A DNA stretch of 64,000 nt. It comes from Megalobrama amblycephala. Lineage: Eukaryota; Chordata; Actinopteri; Cypriniformes; Xenocyprididae. The notes beneath the pieces are model-generated. The model had not been told where the DNA came from, searched no databases, and worked only from the letters and a program-made list of their open reading frames with translations. The position numbers were made by a program, and so were the translations under genes. The stretch is from NCBI RefSeq assembly GCF_018812025.1, contig NC_063061.1:36262366-36326365 (forward strand), written 5' to 3'. Below, in pieces: positions 25,801 through 39,097 of the stretch. The first letter of the stretch is position 1; the number at the start of each line of letters is the position of its first letter.

Positions 25801-28800
25801 TGCACACTAAAAACTACAGTGACAGACACTGAGCCCAATAACAGCAGGTTCTGATTCGCCTTCTGGATCACCTTGATGTTTCCTAACTCGAAGCATGTGA
25901 CGTCACCACACAGAGCAGGAGCAAGTGAGTCATCTGATGCACACCCAAACTGTGTCTGTGCGTCCATATGTCTGGAGCGTGGCATTCCCTCTCCCTCAGG
26001 CGTGCTGAATTATACAGCATGACTGCACTCGTGAGCAGACCGGCTCCGAGCTCTTGCCTGCTGGAAGCTTCTGTTGTCCTACTGAGCATTTGAGTCAAAA
26101 TTTGTAAAAATCATGAAGGATTTTCAATGGTGAATACCCTCTGACAGCGATGTTTGCATCAGGGGTTCTGCTTCATATGGACCCAAACTCAAATGCGGCC
26201 CACAATATGCCGACCACATTTAAAAAATAAATTCCAGTTTTACAATTTATTTTTGTTTTTAAATTAAATTAAAATGGAGTAAATTAATATTTGTTTGAAC
26301 TATAATGTTTTTTTGTCATATAAAATCATTTTGGTGATCATATATTATTTTCAGACATGCGCAGACCTAATACACTGCATTCCAAATTATTATGCAAGAG
26401 ACAAATCAGTAAGATTTCTGTACAATAAACATACAGATTTTTGTTTTTCTAAGAAAATGTTTGTTTGTTTATTTATCCATGTCTTTTTAGATAACTGGTA
26501 TCAATCTCAGACAAAATAATTTGCCAGATCTATGGAAACCCTACTTAGAGGCTTTTCCACATTATTAAGCAAGTCACAGTTCTCATGCAATATGGGAGGA
26601 AAAAGATCTTTCTGAAGATGAAAAGCATGAAATGGTGCAATGTTGTGCAAAAGGCATGAAAACAACTAATATTGTGTGAAACTGAATGGAGATTATCGAA
26701 TTATCATAAGATTTGTGAGTGATTTAGAGCACAGCAGAACTCAGTCAGATAAAGTCTTATTGACTAATAAAATTGACTAATAAAAAATTAACTGCATTAA
26801 AAGGGCAGCTATAAAAAAAAGCCAGTGTTGAGCAGCAAACAGGTATTTGAAGCTGCTGGTGTCTCTGGAGTCTCAATAAGCTCTCCATTCAGGCTGGCAG
26901 TTGTGTGTAAAGATGCATTTTAGCCACTCCAAACCAAACCTCACAAAGAGAAACATTTACAGTGGGTTTAGAAATACATGAAGACTCATTTTTAAATAGA
27001 TTTATTCACTGAGTAATGCCGTACTACAATGGATGGTCTAAATGGATGGATTTCTGGATGGTTGGTGAATGGCCACCATGTTCCAACAAGACTGTGACGT
27101 CAGCAAGGAGCTGGCGGGTGATGATTTGGGCTGGATTATTGGGAAGTGAGATGGAGAGTATTTAAATGACTTTTGCAAGATATGTGGAGTTCATAACTGG
27201 CCATTTTCAGCTATGGTATAAAAAGGAGGATAGCGCATAGTACAATGCACTTTTGTACAATGCACTATGCACTATCCCATGCTGCAAAAAAACACCACAG
27301 CAATAAAACTGTTTGAAAATGTATTTCTACACCCACTGTAAATGTTTCTCTTTGTTAGGTTTGGTTAGTGGTGTCTAAAATGCATCTTTACGCACAACTG
27401 CCAGCCTGCATGGTGAGGTTCTCAAGACTCCAGAGACACCAGCAGCTTCAAATACCTGTTTGCTGCTCAACGCTGGCTTTTTTTTATAGCTGCCCTTTTA
27501 ATACAATTTTTTTTTTTTGACAGAACTTTCATTAATAAGCCTTTATCTGACCGAGTTCTGCTGTGCTCTGAATCACTCACAAATCTTATGATAATTTGAT
27601 AATCTCCATTCAGTTTCACACAATATTAATTGTTTTCATGCCTTTTGCACAACATTGCACCATTTCATGCTTTTCATCTTCAGAAAGATCTTTCTTCCTC
27701 TCCATATTGCATGAGAACTGTGACTTGCTTAATAATGTGGAAAAGCCTCTAAGTAGGGTTTCCATAGATCTGGCAAATTATTTTGTCTGAGATTGATACC
27801 AGTTATCTAAAAAGACATGGATAAATAAACAAACAAACATTTTCTTAGAAAAACTCAAATCTGAATGTTTATTGTACTGAAATCTTACTGATATGTCAAT
27901 TGCATAATAATTTGGAACGCAGTGTATATACTGATGAACAAACACTTGCAAGCGCTTGATTTGGCAGAATTCCAATAGTAGCCATTATTTTTGCAAATTT
28001 AGGGATCAAAATGGACAAATTTGCTATTAGAGTAGAAAAACGAAATGAGGAACATACCAATGAAGGAACACATTGCAAACAAGAAGAGTCGTAGCATCAG
28101 CAGCGAAAGTAAGAAGAATGGAAGAATCAGTTTGTTGTCAATGAGCGAGATGGGCAGCCTTTGTTTGCTCTGTAGTAAAGTACTTGGCATATGCAAAACC
28201 TACAATGTCAAAAGACATGTGAATTCGATGTGTTTGTTTGATGTACTTGTATTTTAAATTGATAAAATAACCGCATTGACTCACCCACGGCTGCTGCGCG
28301 AGGGATTCCGACGTGACAGAATGCTTGATATCGTCAGAGATTGTAATTACAATGCACTCAACTTTGTTTGTAAAAAAAAGTTGAGTAACATTTGCTTATT
28401 AGGTTCGTCTGTGGCCAATAAAACATTCTGTCATTGTTTGGTGACTGTTAAGATGCTGCTGAAGAGAATTTACATCCAGAGTTAAATAGTAAAGTGCTTG
28501 TATTTATTTTGTGTATGTTCATTGAGCATTATTATCTGATTACTGTAATGCTAATGTCAGTAAATTAGTTTTTATTTGGTGGAATACATTGTTCTCATTT
28601 TCTGTGACACACTGTACATCAGGGGATTGTGTAACGTGAGTTTACTGAACAAGAGTTTCATTTTGATATGAAGAAGTCACACTGCCAGCCATTTCAACAC
28701 ACTGTGAAACAAAAACACACTGTGAAACAAAGAAGAATTTCTTGTAGTATTTGTTGATTTTGCACAGTGTGGCCCACTGGGAATAAAGGTTGAGAACCAC

Positions 28801-31800
28801 TGCTCTAAGACAATGCTGAAGGAATACTCAACTTTATGCAGTCAATTACAGTATAAAAATATAGCTGCAAGCAGCCATTAAGGGGCCAAGCACATAGAAG
28901 GCACGATAAGTCATGCCAACATGATATGCCATAATAATGATACACCAATGTGTTCGTAAAATATAGCATTTCACAACCAAATTCAAAATGGCTGATATCG
29001 GAAAATTGGGAATTGTTTGACTCGGCATGCTGCACCGAATCTAAAGAGACCAGTTTTGTGATTTTTGGCCAAATCGTTCAGAAGTTCAGAAGCAAAAATA
29101 GCCATTTTTCATATCTCCAGACCAGTAGTGCTGCGCCGAAACGCAGCATGTAACCTCAGGTCATGCTTATGATGACATGGACCAAGTTTAGTCTGAATAT
29201 GATAAAGCATTGCGGAGATACAGCCTTACATCTATTTTTGCAAAGCGTAAAATGAATTCCCCCGTTATTAAAGAATGGTATGACGAATCGACTTGAATTC
29301 CATAAGTTTTAGTCTGAAGATGGTCTGTTTCCATTTTCATGTAAATGTGACATTACGTGACATTGTTTACAAGCTGTTTTATTGATGTCTTTGAACGATG
29401 ACATGAGACGATACTGATTTCGGTAAGTTGTACTCTATCTTTTAACATACCTTCTGATGTTCATTCATGTTTATTTTGTGTTGTAACTAGTAAAGCAGAA
29501 GATAATCAGTTCAAGTGCCACTTCTTTTGAACTGAGGTGCTACAGCGATCTTTCACGCCACATTAAACAGCGGCAAAACTTTATTTTTTGAATTTCGTAA
29601 TAAAACTGGCATAATTTGAAATCTGAGACATTGTTTCATTTCAAAAGTAACAAAGCGCAAAGATTATTGCGATTTATTTGGATGGGAAATCTATATTTTT
29701 ACCCAGCCCTACAACTAGGGCTGCATGATCAATGGAAATAAGCTGCAAAATGGCTTAGTGAGATCATGAAATCACAAAGATTGTGATTTAATTAAACACA
29801 TGCACTGCATGTTTCAAAGTGAAGCGTGTTCTTTTACACGCAAGCTGCTCAGTCTTCCACAGTGGCCTGATTTTCAATATATGCAACAATCTCTGCATTT
29901 GAGTTGCTTATAATGAGCAAAACAAGCAGTGCAAACCAGGAAAAAAATACATTTAAAATCACAATTAGATTTTCCCCCAAATCATACAGCCTTAAAATAG
30001 CAATATCAGGAAGGGACATGATGCAACTTTCTATAAAGCACTGTTCATCCCCCGAGGACATTAGTGCCATCTCAAACGAATGATTTAAACTTCACATTTC
30101 TACTTTTACACCCTCTTAGCTGCTACACTTCCATTTTGAGTGTGTTAAGTTAATGAAATAGAAAATAAAATGAGTTGCATGTACCTGTGTCTGCTGAGGT
30201 TGAGTGTAAGCTGGCGGTTCTTCAGTGGGTTTCATGATGGCCGGCTGTGTGTTGGCTGTGGGCGGGACTGATTTAGGGGCGGAGCCTGGCGGGACCTACA
30301 ATGCCACAAAATAAAATGTGAGACACAAAACGTCTTACAAAACACCACACAATTTCAACTCAATCACAACACACACAATAACAACTTAACATCCTTTCAA
30401 CTTAACATTTCCTTTCATTCATAAATCCGGACTGACTGAATGTGTTTGCCGGCGTTTTGAATGTTCTGGATCATTCAGAAATGAAGCAATTTCTGTGCAC
30501 AATTAAGGAAAGAGAAAGAAAATGTAATATAAATACCTTCAGTCGACTGACGGGTTTGTGTGAGTGTGGGCTGTTCTGGGCAGCGAGCCCTACACTGGTA
30601 CAGCTTCACTAGTTATACCACACTGTGAATGATGTTTATTGTTGGTACTGTATGTATGCTTGTTTGTTTCCTTGTCTGCATCTCTCTCTTTTTGTTTCTG
30701 GCTATGTTCAGAAAAAATACACTACTATATACTAATATCATACTAATTTTGAAATACGCAATATGTACAAAGCACACCATATACACACATTTGGATGACC
30801 TACAACACTTATAAAACCGAGCACACCGCATGGAATACTATATCCCACAATGCAATGTGTTTGAACTGACCTTCCATTACCAGCATGATGAAAGAAATGA
30901 ACATCAGCCACATTATCTGTACTAGTTTTGTCAAAAGTACTGACAGCGATACAAAGTCAGTACTGAAATTTTAAACGTGACGCTTTGAGCGCTGTTGAGC
31001 GGATTCGTAAACACCTCTGATTGGTCATTGTGTTCACATGCTCATCAGATATGTCTGTGATTGGCTACAATAAGCATTATACGGTTTGAAATCTTTATCG
31101 CTGCATTATGCAGACTTTCACACACTATTTTCAAAAAAAAAAGAAAAAAAGAAGTAGTATATACTGTGCAGTATGTACAAAACAAACACTTCTAAACACA
31201 GATGCAGATGGCGAGCCAGAGTGCATTGGCAGATGGGATTTTCGACCTGTTCTAATTATTACTGTCCTTAGGAAACTTGCACACAATAATCTGAAGACAA
31301 AATTTACAGCATCTCATAAGTGTCAGTTTGTCTGTGTACTGGGCATCTCACCGGCTTCGAGTCTGTGAAAGGGTTATACTCCTCCAAGCCAGGTGGGGCA
31401 GTCCGCGTTACTTGTGTCACCGATGGATCCTGAAGAAAACAAAGAGGAAACAGCCTTTAAGTATTTGTCTGTACAAAAAGAAGAAATTTTTACTAGGATA
31501 TTATTTTTTAATCAATATGCACCAGTGTTGGGGGTAACGCATTACAAGTAACTTGAGTTATGTAATCGGATTACTTCAAGTAACATTATTTTAAACTGAT
31601 ATGCACACACTTGTAAAGGTTTTTGTTAATTCTTGTTGATTTACTAGTAACCTTTAAATCTGATTGTCTGACTATATGCATCTTCCTTTTTCTAAACAGA
31701 AACCTGACCAGCTCTGATGATAGTTTCTTCCTCAGGACCGCTCATCAGCCTGGTACTTTGTAAACATGACTTTGTTTCCAAACGGACTGATAAAATAAAC

Positions 31801-34800
31801 CTGAGTAAATTCGGCCAATCAGATCAGCGCTTACTAGATTGAGAAAGCACTCTCCTGTTCTGCATGCAAAATGCATCAGATGTTTAGTGCACAGACTGTG
31901 GGCGGTCCATGGGTTTGCCGTCTGAGGCTCAGACGAGGCTTTGTGAGACTACTTGTTATGCATCTTCCTGCATATTTATGCAAGTGCTCAGAGCTCCTGT
32001 AAACCAAAACAAATTCTTTGTGTGTGAGATCGCATTTAGCAAATAAAGCACTTTCTGATATTTGGTTTGGCTTTACAAAACTGAACAGTGTGTTACAGTA
32101 GATAAAATTCCATGGTAGCTGTACGGTTGTTTGGCTCATCTTATTTACACACATCAGCTGCAGGGTAAAAGAACTTCAAAGCAAGGCCAACTCTTTCAGA
32201 AACCATTATGATTATGACTTCACAACATATGACCACCTACATAAACACTATTCAACTTTGCAACAAGGTTCTACAACAAACAGCTTAACTGCTGCTGTAA
32301 AACAACCATAAAACTTAGATCTAAATAACTGGCACTACACAAACTCAAACTTTGCCATCACGTGATGCTGATAAGGGCACGATTATCTTGACTAATATCA
32401 CACAGATGTTGGAGAACCTCGGAGAACTCCAGAGCGAGCCAAACTAATCCTGACACCCAGTGCTGAGTCTGCATCAGATTAAAGCACAGAACAACAGAGA
32501 GAAAGCAAACACATGAGCTGAGAAACTCATTATGTCACGCTTCACAGAGGAAATACTACACATTCTGTCCTCCGTTTCCACAGCCCAGAACATCAGGAAT
32601 ATCAGACGGAACCTGTAATTTTCTCCTGCCTGATTCCAGTAATTTACACAGAGCAAAAAGCTATAAATAGATGAGTGGGAGAGACCAACCCTGGTTCAGA
32701 GCAAAGATTACGAGAGATCAACCAATATTGCTTCTCTATGACCGATACGATACCAATTATTTTTAAATATCTGACAACTAGGGGGTCTTGTCGCAATATT
32801 AAAATGTGATGAGATTTCTCGTTGAGTGAAAAGCTGTCTCGCAATATTGCCATCATGAGTGTGAAGGTAAAATTAGTATAGAATATGCCACCGCTACAAT
32901 CACATTACATTACCGTGTCCACCGCGGCACCGCCTCCACTGTCGTTTTGCTTTTTTTTTATAGAAATAAACATTTAATTCAATTGCATTACGGTCGCTTC
33001 AATTGTAAACTATTCTAAACATCTGCTCTGCTCATCCAGCATGAGCTGCAGAGTCGCGCACACAGTGCAGCAGGAATCACAGTTCACGGATCACATAACG
33101 CTGCATTCACACGGGGCTTCGGCGTTAACGCTTGACAGAGGGCGTGTCTGAAGCTTGTGTTGACGTGACTGTTATAATGATAACAGCCAATCGCATTACT
33201 TTTCAGTGTTGCTCGAAGGAAATTGGCTAGCGACTGCTCTAGGGTGTTTGCATAAAGCGATCTGATTGGCTGACGCCTGCGTTGGTGCTTGAAAAGTTGA
33301 GAAATCTTCAACTACTGCCGCTTGCAACGCGACGGCAGTGATGCGTCAGCACTAGGGCTGCACGATTTATCGCGATAAAATCGCACGCGATATGGCAAAG
33401 GCTGGGATTATTTAATGCGCGGCTTGTCAGAGCTTTACGGCTCTGTGATCAGTAGTAAATGCTTCTCCATCTGAAAGCCAGAGGGCGATCTAGCGCAGAA
33501 ACTCAAAATTTGCCCTGCAGCAGAAGATAACACGCATCATATCGCTGTAGCTGAATAAACAGAAGATTGAAACACTTTGATTAAACATGACTAATAAACA
33601 CACGACTGCCTTATTCCGTGTAAGAAGCCACATCATCTCACAGAAGGACGCTCAACTGTCTTTATGAAGTGAGTTTGGAGTAAAAACATGTTATTAAATG
33701 TTGTCTTTTGTTGCACAAGATGTTAATAAATGCTTCTCGTGTCTGAAAAGAAGTTTGACGCGTGTTGCTTTTTCAAATGTACATTATAAGCGACTCAGCT
33801 TTCAGATGGATTAGCATTTGGAGCCATACTTCATTGACAAGCTGCGCATAAAAAAAGTAATCGCAGCCTTTGCGATTTCATAATCGCACTAAGAATTGTG
33901 TTTAAGCGATAATTGCATTCAAGTTCAATGTTATTTTTCATATCCTGCGATATATCGTGCAGCCCTAGTCGGCACCCACAATTCAGTTCGGCAATGCATG
34001 ACATCACCCATTGAAAGTAAATGAGAAGCGTTAACGCCGGTGCCCCGTGTGAATGCAGCGTAATGAGAGTAAGGCGAGATGACTGACAAGACCATGCCGG
34101 AGAATTCGCCTAAGCGTCTGATGTCTTATCTTGTAAAATGCATGCTCAGCACTGCCGCTCTCTATACACAGAGTAAGTGCGATCGTGAATTTAAAAGCCA
34201 AAGTAAAATGCAAGCTCCCTGATGCACTCATGAATGGCCAGCTCCTGCGTCAGCATCACATGCATCGTGCTGCTCGCGTGTACAGCATTGGCCAATACTC
34301 AGTTGGCCTTCTGACGTAGATGACGTAGAACATGGGTATTTTCAAAACCGTAGCTTTCTCTATGTGGTTTGGCAGTTCATCCAAAAGCACATGCTGCCTA
34401 TGTGTGGTTCAGAAACACTTGGATTTCATCAAAAATATCTTAATTTGTGTTCCAAAGATAAACGAAGGTCTTACGGGTTTGGGACGACAAGAGGGTGAGT
34501 ATTTAATGACAGAAATTTCATATTTGGGTGAACTAACCCTTTAATTCCAAACACAGCAGAGAAGAGACCTTATTAAACTCCTGTGTTTCTCTATAAAGAG
34601 TTCACTATTTCCCCACTAACTAAACCAGAGATTCATTTAAAGCACAAGGTCCAAAGAGCGTTAACTACAATACCACACACACACACACTAAAACAGCCCC
34701 TTGTTTCCATAGCAGCCCCAGTATGCAGCGCTCAGGTCCTGAGGCGGATCCGTTTCATACGGCTGGTGAACTGTCAGGACTCCAGAGCCATGAATATTTC

Positions 34801-37800
34801 AGTCTGTTTAATGATAAATGTTTAATGGGATAGTCATGCACACAAATACACATTTGTAGTAGCAGGATAACACTGTATCTGTCTCTTCAGTAATCTATCA
34901 TACACACACACACTGTGAGACAGTGATGTCACACTCTTCAGTGTTTCCCACAGGATTTTGTAAGACTGTGGTGGGTGGACACCGGTCACTCTAGGGGGGT
35001 CCGGGGGCATGCCCCCCCGGAGGAAAATTTTTTACATTTTAAATTTAAATGCATACATCTGGTGCATTCTGAGAGCAAAATTAAGTGACTAGATCGATGA
35101 AGAAATTTGTTCTCTTGTAAACAATTTGTGCTCTAAAAGTAATTGATTTATTGGTGATGGTTGGGCACATTAGTCACGTACACAACATATAGTAGGCTAA
35201 ATGATAGTTCATAAGTGGTCAAACATGTAGGTATACATTTAAACCATTTAAAATGTAGCAAATGAGGTTACCTTTGTTGAATTAATTTATTAGTGAGAGC
35301 CTGTATCTATACATCTGTATTTATGGAACTAATGGTCACTCTTTGATTTGTTAAACAATCCAGAATGCACTAAACACACTATTTCATTATAGAGAAAAAT
35401 AACAAATGAATAAAAATATATAATTATTAGCTGACCAATAAATAAGTAAAGTAGGTGAGTAGCCTATATAATTCAGCAGCAACAAGTATTCTAGCCTAAT
35501 TCTTGAAGAAAAAAAAAAAAAAACTTTGCGCAGTAATTTTATCAATCCAAATGTTAATAAAAAGTTTAAAATTACTATTTGTATTCTTATGAAATGAAAA
35601 AAAAAAACGATTTATATTAGATTTATATGTAAATAATTATATGCATTTATATTAATGTAATTGTATAAATGTAATTAAAATGTAATTAAAAGACGCTTAT
35701 TTTAAATGTATTGTGCAGCTTTTTAATGGGGCAACAAGATATGATAGATACGACAGAACAAAATAGGCTATTGATAATCTTTCAGTGTGCAAAACCATGA
35801 TAATATGAAACGCTTCAAAACAGCAGCACAAACCGCTTATGCGCATCCCGGGTGCAGAATGATGCGCTTGAAACAATATGGAGTCACAGCGCAGTTGCGC
35901 AGCGCGTTGAAAAGTTCACGGTATATCTGCAACTTTATTAATCATGTTTCTTCTCACTTTTTTAAATTCCAGATATTGTGCGTATGACGCAAATTCATAG
36001 TCCTTGTGTTGTGCGATCTAACAGACATCCCGTATCCAGTATGATGGTGACATCGTTCAGAAACAGCAATAAACTCCAGCAAGATAAAGTCATTTTATGC
36101 AAATCCACAGCCCTTTATCGACTACATATCAAGTATTATAATCGGAATATATCATATTGAAGAGTTTTACCGTGCTGACTGTCGTTACCGAACGTGACGC
36201 GCTGTTTGAGTGCTGATGAACAGTGAATGATTGACAGCTGGAGCGGAGGGAAGACGAGTTTCTGACCGTGAACTTAAAGTTAACGATGCATATATTCTTC
36301 TATCCCTCGCATGAGGCTATGGAATGGCTTCAGATGGCTTTGAATATAGTGCACGAAAACTTAATTGGTGCTAATCTACTTATTTTGCTCTATGACTCCC
36401 ACTTTTGCCAAAAAGAGCGCAATTATCAGACGCTTATTTAAATATCGCGACAAACCTAATTTCCGTTTCATTTTGAGACTGTGGCGGGACAAATTAGAAC
36501 GTGGCGGGCCGCCACAGTCTAGTCAATGTATGGGAAACACGATCACCTGACATGAATCTGGCATGTTCCCCCTCTGTGGCTGTCTCTCAAAACCTAGTGA
36601 GCTGCCTACCTAGATAGCGTTTTAAGTGTGTCTGAACATTCAGACGCACACAGGAATACTATCTAGATAAGCAACACACTAATGCTTTGCATACTCAAGA
36701 TGCAGTATATAATATTAAAATAAAATATAACACAAAACTATAAATAGTAGGCAATAAAATGTTGAATAAAAATGTCTTTTAAATATATGGACCTAACAGA
36801 AAAGATTTTTTGGTAATCAATTAAGCTCATGTTGACGTCAAAGGGGTCTGTGGTGTCATTTATCAATTTTATGATGTATGCATGGTGTAGTCTAACGTAT
36901 ACACTTTCACCATCACTAGCGAAGCACATACTTTTAGTGCATCACAAAAGTAGGTAAATTGGGACGGAGCCAAAGTTAAGTTTGAGCCACTTGTTTTGTT
37001 TACCTGATTGTATAACACATTAATCTTTTGATGATGCACTTTAACCTGTACCCCAAACTGTGAAGATAAACTATTGAAACTGAACGTTTATGTCGCATCA
37101 CTCAATATGCGGCTGCTCACAATCACCAACCCGATTCTAAAGCGGGAAACTCAACCCCAGCAGTGCGTTTGGGTTTGACCTCCTTCAGTGCTGCGTTCTT
37201 TCAGGACTACAGATGATTTCAGGATGTATGCGGGGGCTCGACACGCAAAGCAATCAAGTATTCACACAAATGAAAGCTTATTTTAGACAGTAACAAGATT
37301 AGTGTTGAATATAGCCGAGATGAAAATGGTGCAAATCAGATTAATGCAAACATAACTGCTGCAAACTTTCCTGAGCAGATGCAGAACAAACCCAAGGTGT
37401 TAGGCTGGTTTGACACAACTGTGGTTTCTGTGGAGAAGATTGTCTAAACAAGAATTTATTTGTGTTGTAAAGGCCATCTGAGCACTGACTGTATTGAGGA
37501 TGTTCACTCTTAAGGTCAAATGTTGTTTTGGAAAGGACAGACAAAAGAAAGCAGGCTTGCGTGGGTTATAAGACATGTGAAATGTCACCTTACGGATTTG
37601 CACAAGTAAAAGCTACAAAACCGCAAGTACGTGAAAATAATGTGACAATGTGATTTACAAAAAAAACAAACAAACAAAACAAACAATATATAAACTGTAG
37701 TATAAAATTTTTAAAAAATGACTAAGTAATAACCATGAACCATGAGGGCTGGGTAAAAATATCAATTTCTCGATTTTAATCGATTCTCATTTTTACAAAC

Positions 37801-39038
37801 CAATATTGATTCTTAAATCCCAAGAATCATCAGTCTAGTCTGTTTTTAGTTGATGAATGAGCAGATGTGCTACAGAATATGTAGCGCCTCCCATCCAATA
37901 AATCGCAATAATCTTTGTGCTTTGTTACTTTTGATATGAAGAAAAGTCTCAGATTTCAAATGACGTCCATCTTATTATGAGATTCAAAAAATAAATACAG
38001 TTTTGGCGCTGTTTAATGTGGCGTGACAGATCGCTTTAGCGCCTCAGTTAAAGAGAAGCATGTGATCATCCTCTCCTCCGCTTTAATAGCAGTTACAGCG
38101 CAAAATAAACATGCATGAACATCTGAAGGTATGTTAAAAGATACAGTATATCTTACCGAAATCCGTATCATGTCTCTTGTAATCGCTTAATCAGTGTTTC
38201 AACCTCGGAAAGATGTCAATAAAACAGCTTGTAAACAATGTCACGTAACGTCACATTTCCTCAGAAAAACTATATTCAGTGACCATAAACTCGTTAGTCA
38301 GCTAGAAAAATGAACTCTTGAGAGCAGCATTCTGATAAATATATGCACCGTTACATATTCATTATAATTTGTAATGTTCTTCAATATTTAATGCATGTTT
38401 GAATAAATCAGTTATGATAGCCGCAATTTAAATGTTTATATTTAAAAAATTGATTTTATTTATTTTAAAAACATCATGTAATTTAAGTGTTTGTATATAA
38501 ATAAGTTAATTTTAACCTTTAATATTATTATAGTAGTACCAACCAGTATCAATACTGAATCGAATTGAAATCGGAATCGAAAGCATGTGAATAGAAATCG
38601 AATTGAATCGTGAAAATTGTGTCAATACCCAGCCCTACAGATTAGTATGCCGTATTCTTGTTCTCCTATCTATCTCACAGGTTATGGTTTAGTAAAATAT
38701 ATTTCAGAAAACCTGTGTCCAAGTATCGCTGAAAGCAAATTGCAGAGACAAATCCATCCGCCCACTCTATCGGACAAGAAAGTGACAAGACATCTTGATG
38801 CTGAGACACAAGGGCTCCTGACCGAAACTTAGTGAGCTGCTTACCTGTCCTGAACAACATGAGGCATTATGTAAACCTGCATCTATTATATAAATATAAG
38901 CTCTGAAACTCTCATTCAGTGAAACCACCTCTGTGTCCCGTGACAATAACATTCCACCAGTGATGACGTGAGTGACTAAGAAACTAAAATAAAACGACTT
39001 CTTAGTCACCACTCCCTCAGCAAACACTGTGAATGAAG

Positions 39039-39097
<59 letters not shown>

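Noticed and set aside
26295..26519. Frame ending DNWYQSQTK, seen again on the opposite strand at 27778-27975
   Set aside because: Two arms of one palindrome; repeated reading is a structural consequence, not gene duplication.
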